From assembly GCA_030041195.1 (NCBI GenBank), contig JASHOI010000595.1, positions 1 to 8,988 of the forward strand: 8,988 nucleotides of DNA. Reading direction: 5' to 3'. Position 1 is the first letter of the stretch. The number at the start of each line of letters is the position of its first letter. The translations under genes were made by a program, and so were the position numbers. Under the pieces are notes generated by a model, which saw only the letters and a program-made list of their open reading frames with translations, was not told the DNA's origin and did no database searches. Shown in pieces: positions 5,231 through 8,988 of the stretch. This DNA is from Streptosporangiaceae bacterium. GTDB taxonomy: Bacteria; Actinomycetota; Actinomycetes; Streptosporangiales; Streptosporangiaceae.

Positions 5231-5656
5231 CTAGTGGCGCGGAAGCGTCCTTGTGGTCCACCCGGTCCAGAAACCGGCCACCGAGGATGCCAGCAGCGTC
5301 GCCTGGCCGTCGATCGGCGACCAGGCGAATACCTCGCTGCCGCCGTCACGCGGAACGCAGAACGGCGCGCCCGTCCCGTCATCACCAAACCCGACCAGAT
5401 CGCGCCGGGCCGCGCTGCTGTCTCGCGACCATCCCTCGCGGTTCCGCGTCACGACCTCAGCAAGCGGCCAGATGACAAACCACTCGCCTGGGCGGTCGAA
5501 CACGCCGTCGCTGATCAGATAGAGCTCGCGCAATTCCGCTGGGAACGCCGCGGACAGGGCCGTCTCCACGGCCGTGACCTCGCCGGCAGCAGCGCCGGGC
5601 CGCAACTCGTAGCCGTCGTCAGCGCTCAACGGCTGGCGCCAGTCAGTGACCGCCAC
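5231..5656 (-). CDS. SMI1/KNR4 (SUKH) family protein
   Basis: The product is about 141 residues, a typical single SUKH domain. Seen features are AVETALSAAFPAELRELY followed by LISDGVFDRPGEWFVIWPL, the usual helix-P-x-x-L then S-D-G and an acidic/aromatic strand, then LVGFGDDGTGAPFCV, the G-x-x-G-x-G/D-P/F block near the middle. SUKH proteins include immunity proteins against secreted toxins, but no toxin gene is visible here, so the role is unknown. GTG at 5654-5656 is preferred because it overlaps the old TetR reading frame's stop (5643-5645), fitting translational coupling. An in-frame ATG at 5684-5686 is an alternative. After the TetR frameshift the frame runs open from 6151 through this gene, so an automatic call may be a 306-residue chimera. 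It converges on the SDR gene. Confidence 0.75.
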   Translation of the reverse strand: MAVTDWRQPLSADDGYELRPGAAAGEVTAVETALSAAFPAELRELYLISDGVFDRPGEWFVIWPLAEVVTRNREGWSRDSSAARRDLVGFGDDGTGAPFCVPRDGGSEVFAWSPIDGQATLLASSVAGFWTGWTTRTLPRH

Positions 5657-6151
5657 GAGGCAAGACTTCCACGCCGGCGGCGCCATAGCGCAGTCCGTCG
5701 ATGAGCAAGTCGACCATGCGCTGGGCGGGGCCGGATCGGTCGTCGCCCGCGGGCACGCACAGGTTGGCCACCGCGCGCAGCAGATCGTCGGGCTCGACGT
5801 CGGCGCGGACCTCACCGGCGGCGACCGCGGACTCCAGCAGCGATCTGAACGCGGGCCTGAGGCGCCGATCGAAGTAGGCGGGCAGGGCGGCGAAGGCGGG
5901 GTCTCCCGAGTGCAGCGCCGCGGGAAGTTCCGGTAGATGGTGCCGACGCCGACGCCGGCCCGCACGGCGATCTGCCGCACGGGGGCGTCCACACCGGAGG
6001 CGGCGAACACCGCCTTGGCCGCCTCGACCACGGCATCGGTGTTGCGCCGCGCGTCGGCGCGCAACCGCCGCGTTCCCCGGCCTGGCTGCGCCAGGCCCTC
6101 TGGCGGTCCCGGGCCGCCGCTGCGCCCGACCGGGTTCCCGCCCACGCACAT
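5643..6151 (-). pseudogene. TetR-family regulator, disrupted by internal deletion and frameshift
   Basis: The 5' frame encodes a good TetR HTH: ADARRNTDAVVEAAKAVFA, then VRQIAVRAGVGVGTIYRNFP. At about 5917-5925 homology leaves this frame. The ligand-binding domain continues in another frame (PAFAALPAYFDRRLRPAF, AVAAGEVRADVEPDDLL, AQRMVDLLIDGLRYGA), ending at TGA 5643-5645. From YRNFP to AAGEVRADV only about 35 residues are present, where TetR proteins of this type have roughly 85-90, so about 50 residues are missing as well as the frame being broken. ATG 6149-6151 is followed two codons later by GTG 6143-6145, which has GAAGG six bases upstream and may be the real start. The gene was presumably the repressor of the divergent aldo/keto reductase. 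One base-calling error would explain the frameshift but not the missing segment. Confidence 0.8.
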
Positions 6152-6158
6152 CCTTCGC

Positions 6159-6188
6159 TTGACTTACCGGAACAATGTTCCGTATTGT
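6159..6188 (+). promoter_or_regulatory. Promoter of the aldo/keto reductase gene
   Basis: TTGACT (6159-6164) and TATTGT (6183-6188) are separated by 18 bases, a good housekeeping-type promoter for an actinomycete. It lies about 85 bases upstream of the reductase start. The first TetR-type dyad fits within the spacer and the second covers the expected transcription start. Confidence 0.65.
6168..6182. promoter_or_regulatory. TetR-type operator 1, perfect palindrome
   Basis: CGGAACAATGTTCCG is a perfect 7+7 inverted repeat around one central base. It lies between the -35 and -10 of the reductase promoter and close to the start of the broken TetR gene, where a divergent autoregulated TetR operator is expected. 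Confidence 0.7.
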
Positions 6189-6191
6189 TGT

Positions 6192-6204
6192 GGAACACGG
6201 TTCC
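6192..6204. promoter_or_regulatory. TetR-type operator 2
   Basis: GGAAC-ACG-GTTCC repeats the GGAAC-N3-GTTCC pattern of operator 1, with centres 23 bp apart, about two helical turns. It spans the predicted transcription start of the reductase gene. Two dyads on the same helix face fit two TetR dimers. Confidence 0.65.
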
Positions 6205-6272
6205 GTTTCAGGCAAGCATAGGGCACCGAAACGATGCCCGTCACCCACAGACAACCTCCGGGAGGCAGAACC

Positions 6273-7325
6273 ATGCAGTACCGCACGCTGGGCCGGACCG
6301 GCATGAAGGTCAGCCCCTACTGCCTGGGCGCCATGATGTTCGGGGCCATCGGCAACCCCGACCACGACGACTCGATCCGGATCATCCACAAGGCCCTGGA
6401 CGCGGGCATCAACTTCATCGACACCGCCGACATGTACTCGGCCGGCGAGTCAGAAGAGATCGTCGGCAAGGCCCTCAAGGGCCGGCGCGACGGCGTCGTG
6501 CTCGCCACCAAGGCGAGAATGCCCATGGGACACGACGTCGGCGGCGTCGCCGGACACGACCCCAACCGGCAGGGCGCCTCACGGCGCTGGCTGGTGCGCG
6601 CACTCGATGACTCGCTGCGCCGGCTGCAGACCGATCACGTCGATCTGTTCCAGATCCACCGGCCCGACCCGGACACCGACGTGGAAGAGACCCTTGCCGC
6701 GCTCACCGACCTGATGCGCGCGGGCAAGGTCCGGGCCATCGGCGGCTCCTCTTATCCGGCATCGGACATCGTCGAGGCGCAATGGGTCGCCGAGCGGCGC
6801 GGTCTGCAGCGCTTCCGCACCGAGCAGCCGCCGTACTCGATCCTCAACCGCGGCATCGAACGCGAGGTGCTGCCGGTCTGCCAGCGCTACGGAATGGGCA
6901 CGCTGGTCTGGAGTCCGCTGGCCGGGGGCCTGCTGACCGGCCGGTATCGCAAGGGCCAGCAGGCCGGTACTCACCGAGCCCGCTTCGGCTTCAGGCACCT
7001 GAGCGATGAGCGCCGACTCGACGCCGTCGAGCAGCTCATCCCCCTGGCCGAGAAGGCCGGCCTGTCCCTGACCCACCTGGCGATGGCGTTCGCGATCGCC
7101 CACCCGGGCGTGACCTCGGCGATCATCGGGCCGCGCACCATGGACCAACTCGACGACCTGCTCGCCGGCGCCCAGGTCACCCTCGACGACGAGATCCTCG
7201 ACCAGATCGACGAGATCGTCCCGCCCGGCACCGACATCGGCGCGCTCGACATGGCGTACGCGCCGCCGGCCATCTCGAACGTGGGCCTGCGCCGCCGCCC
7301 CGCCAGCGAGCGCGCCGCCGCCTGA
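6273..7325 (+). CDS. Aldo/keto reductase
   Basis: The product is a 350-residue NADPH-dependent oxidoreductase with a (beta/alpha)8 barrel, predicted cytosolic. It begins MQYRTLGRTGMKVSPYCLG, a standard start for the family. The catalytic tetrad is complete: Asp50 in FIDTADMYSAGESE, Tyr55 in the same block, Lys80 in LATKAR and His129 in FQIHRPDP. Later elements are GKVRAIGGSSY, QPPYSILNR, VWSPLAGGLLTGRY and the C-terminal cofactor loop AIIGPRTMDQLDDLL. It resembles YajO/Tas-like bacterial reductases acting on aldehydes or ketones; the substrate is unknown. ATG 6273 is chosen because GGGAGG lies seven bases upstream and the conserved sequence starts there; an ATG at 6234 is unsupported. The broken TetR is divergent and its operators sit in the promoter. 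The gene converges on nrdB with a 33-bp gap. Confidence 0.93.
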   Translation: MQYRTLGRTGMKVSPYCLGAMMFGAIGNPDHDDSIRIIHKALDAGINFIDTADMYSAGESEEIVGKALKGRRDGVVLATKARMPMGHDVGGVAGHDPNRQGASRRWLVRALDDSLRRLQTDHVDLFQIHRPDPDTDVEETLAALTDLMRAGKVRAIGGSSYPASDIVEAQWVAERRGLQRFRTEQPPYSILNRGIEREVLPVCQRYGMGTLVWSPLAGGLLTGRYRKGQQAGTHRARFGFRHLSDERRLDAVEQLIPLAEKAGLSLTHLAMAFAIAHPGVTSAIIGPRTMDQLDDLLAGAQVTLDDEILDQIDEIVPPGTDIGALDMAYAPPAISNVGLRRRPASERAAA

Positions 7326-7358
7326 GCAGCGGCACCAAGCGCGCACGGCAGGCGCCGG

Positions 7359-8354
7359 TCAGAAGTCGTCGTCGAAGGACACCTCTCCGGTGACGCCCAT
7401 CTGGTAGGCGGACACGCGGCGCTCGAAGAAGTTCGACAGTTCCTGGACGTCTTGCAGGTCCATGAAGGCCAGCGGGTTCGCCGACCCGTACAGCGGCTCG
7501 ATGCCGAGCTGGCCGAGCCGCCGGTCGGCGACGTGCTCGAGGTAGGCGCGCATGTCCGCCAGCGACAGCCCGGCCACGCCCTGGCCGAGCAGGTCCTCGG
7601 CGAACTGGACCTCGCATTCCACGGCTTCGGCCAGCATCTCGCGGACCTGTGTGGTCAAGTGCTCGTCGAACAGCTCCGGCTCCTGGCGGCGGACGGTGTC
7701 GACGACGTCGAACGCGAACGCCATGTGCATGGACTCGTCGCGGAACACCCAGTTGGTGCCCGAGGCCAGGCCGTTGAGCAGGCCGCGGGAGCGCAGGAAG
7801 TAGACGTAGGCGAACGCGCCGTAGAAGAACAGCCCCTCGATGCAGGCGGCAAAGCAGATCAGGTTGAGCAGGAACGACCGCCGGTCGGCGGCACTGCGAA
7901 GCTCCCGCAAGGCAAAGACCGAGTCGATCCACCGGAAGCAGAACTGCGCCTTGCGCGCGATCGAGGGGATGTTCTCCACAGCCGCGAACGCCTGCGCCCG
8001 CTCGGTCTCGTCCGGCACGTAGGTGTCCAGCAGCGTGAGGTAGAACTGCACGTGCACCGCTTCCTCGAACAGCTGCCGGGACAGGTACAGCCGGCCCTCG
8101 GGCGAGTTCACGTGCTGGTAGAGGTTGAGCACGAGGTTGTTGGCGACGATAGTGTCGCCGGTGGCGAAGAACGCGACCAGGCGGGAGACCAGGTGCCGCT
8201 CGGCGGGTGACAGCCTGCCCAGGTCGGCCAGGTCCGAGTGCAGGTCGACTTCCTCGACCGTCCAGGTGTTCTTGATGGCGTCGCGGAACCTGTCGTAGAA
8301 CTGCGGGTAGCGCATCGGCCGCAGGGTCAGGTCCATACCGGGGTCCAGCAGCAT
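7359..8354 (-). CDS. nrdB: Class Ia ribonucleoside-diphosphate reductase beta subunit
   Basis: The product is a 331-residue small subunit that houses the diiron centre and tyrosyl radical used by NrdA to reduce ribonucleotides. All expected residues are visible: Asp67 (FFATGDTIV), Glu98 and His101 in EEAVHVQFY, the radical Tyr105 four residues after the His, Glu173 (ACIEGLFFY), and Glu207 and His210 in DESMH. The C-terminal tail FDDDF is the usual peptide that docks on NrdA. The Tyr is present, unlike class Ic enzymes, which have Phe. The ATG overlaps the nrdA stop by one base (TGATG), so the two are translationally coupled. The sequence resembles the Streptomyces class Ia enzyme. Confidence 0.96.
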   Translation of the reverse strand: MLLDPGMDLTLRPMRYPQFYDRFRDAIKNTWTVEEVDLHSDLADLGRLSPAERHLVSRLVAFFATGDTIVANNLVLNLYQHVNSPEGRLYLSRQLFEEAVHVQFYLTLLDTYVPDETERAQAFAAVENIPSIARKAQFCFRWIDSVFALRELRSAADRRSFLLNLICFAACIEGLFFYGAFAYVYFLRSRGLLNGLASGTNWVFRDESMHMAFAFDVVDTVRRQEPELFDEHLTTQVREMLAEAVECEVQFAEDLLGQGVAGLSLADMRAYLEHVADRRLGQLGIEPLYGSANPLAFMDLQDVQELSNFFERRVSAYQMGVTGEVSFDDDF

Positions 8355-8988
8355 CACTGGCACGCCTCGCAGGTCTCGGGGTTTTCCAGGGAGCAGGCGA
8401 CGGCGTCCTCCGCGGTGGACGCGGTGGACGCGGCAGCGGGCGCCGGCGACAGCGCGACGGTGGCCTGCTGGATCCGGGTCGCCGGGCGGGACCGCAGGTA
8501 GTAGGTGGTCTTCAGGCCGGATTTCCAGGCGTGCAGGTACATCGACGACAGCTTGCCGATCGTGGGAGCCGCCAGGAACAGGTTGAGCGACTGGCTCTGG
8601 TCGATGTACGGCGCCCGGGCAGCGGCCAGGTCGATCAGCGCCCGCTGCGGCAGCTCCCAGGCGGTGCGGAACAGCTGCCTGGTCTGCTCCGGCAGCGCGG
8701 TGATGTGCTGCACCGAGCCGTCGGCCTGCTTGATCTGGTCCCGCACCTCGGGCGTCCACAGCCCGTGTGCCTTCAGCTCGGTCACCAGCGCGGTGTTGAC
8801 CTGGAGAAACTCCCCGGACATGGTCTCGCGCTTGAACAGGTTGGACACCTGCGGCTCGATGCACTCGTAGCATCCGACGATCGAGGCGATGGTCGCGGTC
8901 GGGGCGATGGCGATCAGCAGCGAGTTCCGCAGCCCGGTTTGCCTGATCCGCTTGCGCAGCGCCTTCCACCGGGCCGCCTGCGTGCCCG
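8354..8988 (-). CDS. nrdA: Class Ia ribonucleoside-diphosphate reductase alpha subunit, 3' part, runs off window
   Basis: The last 210 or so residues of the large catalytic subunit are present. Reading in from the right edge, RNSLLIAIAPTATIAS and GCYECIEPQVSNLFKRET form the conserved barrel segment. LYLHAWKSGLKTTYY-type sequence follows (seen as MYLHAWKSGLKTTYYLRS), with the Tyr-Tyr pair of the radical-transfer path. The C-terminus ENPETCEACQ carries the CxxC redox tail that re-reduces the active site. Between these, a variable Ala/Pro-rich linker (ALSPAPAAASTASTAED) gives the tail flexibility. The start of the gene and any upstream control, such as a cobalamin riboswitch or NrdR boxes, are outside the window. 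Confidence 0.95.
   Translation of the reverse strand, partial: GTQAARWKALRKRIRQTGLRNSLLIAIAPTATIASIVGCYECIEPQVSNLFKRETMSGEFLQVNTALVTELKAHGLWTPEVRDQIKQADGSVQHITALPEQTRQLFRTAWELPQRALIDLAAARAPYIDQSQSLNLFLAAPTIGKLSSMYLHAWKSGLKTTYYLRSRPATRIQQATVALSPAPAAASTASTAEDAVACSLENPETCEACQ

Noticed and set aside
5211..5236. Terminator between the convergent SDR and SUKH genes
   Set aside because: CGCC/GGCG around GCTAGT gives a very short stem that overlaps the SUKH stop codon; too weak to call.
4293..5261. Long minus-strand ORF antisense to the SDR gene
   Set aside because: It is a typical shadow in GC-rich DNA, rich in Arg/His/Ala/Gly, with no family resemblance, while the plus strand has a clear SDR.
7326..7358. 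Bidirectional terminator between the aldo/keto reductase and nrdB
   Set aside because: Only a short imperfect GGCACC/GGCGCC pairing is present, without a convincing stem or T-tract.
7359..8969. 536-residue continuous reading frame through nrdB and beyond
   Set aside because: Only the part from 8354 down is NrdB. The upstream extension is an out-of-frame reading of nrdA, whose true frame ends with the CxxC tail and a TGA overlapping the nrdB ATG.

Overview
The window is very GC-rich, with strong G/C bias at third codon positions, GTG and TTG starts, purine-rich Shine-Dalgarno sites, an ECF42-type sigma factor and a Streptomyces-like class Ia NrdAB. It is most likely from a filamentous actinomycete (Actinomycetota); the genus cannot be fixed from the sequence.

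Layout, left to right. (1) 1-386, minus: 5' part of a divergent DNA-3-methyladenine glycosylase I (Tag-family) gene that runs off the left edge. (2) 387-1501: no convincing intact gene. It holds a decayed piece of an epoxide hydrolase gene with an in-frame stop, a near-perfect 13-bp inverted repeat, a minisatellite of 42-bp units with a higher-order pattern, and three further hairpins, one of them a probable terminator. (3) 1502-3581, minus: a VOC (glyoxalase-fold) protein, an ECF42 sigma factor with its long C-terminal extension, and a DGPF/YCII protein, the classical ECF42 partner. A match to an ECF42-type promoter lies upstream of the DGPF gene, suggesting autoregulation. (4) 3681-5210: a PadR regulator (minus) divergent from an SDR-family protein (plus). 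Their shared region carries two exact ATGT-N8-ACAT dyads. The SDR start lies in a triplicated 17-bp sequence that makes two tiny overlapping upstream ORFs, and the SDR lacks the catalytic Ser and Tyr. (5) 5231-7325: a SUKH (SMI1/KNR4) gene and a broken TetR gene (minus), divergent from an aldo/keto reductase gene (plus). Two GGAAC-N3-GTTCC dyads sit in and just after a good promoter for the reductase. The TetR gene has an internal deletion plus frameshift that joins its HTH to the SUKH frame in one open ORF of 306 codons. (6) 7359-8988, minus: nrdB and the 3' part of nrdA, overlapping as TGATG, a housekeeping ribonucleotide reductase operon.

The middle is therefore three adjacent regulator-plus-target modules (ECF42/DGPF/VOC, PadR/SDR, TetR/aldo-keto reductase) between a DNA-repair gene and nrdAB. 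The strongest second-look items are the broken TetR with intact operators and a fused ORF, the triplicated SDR start region, the SDR without Ser/Tyr, the paired PadR dyads, the ECF42 promoter match and the 42-bp array with its 126-bp higher order. I found no CRISPR array, RNA gene, complete insertion sequence or clearly new multi-gene defence system.
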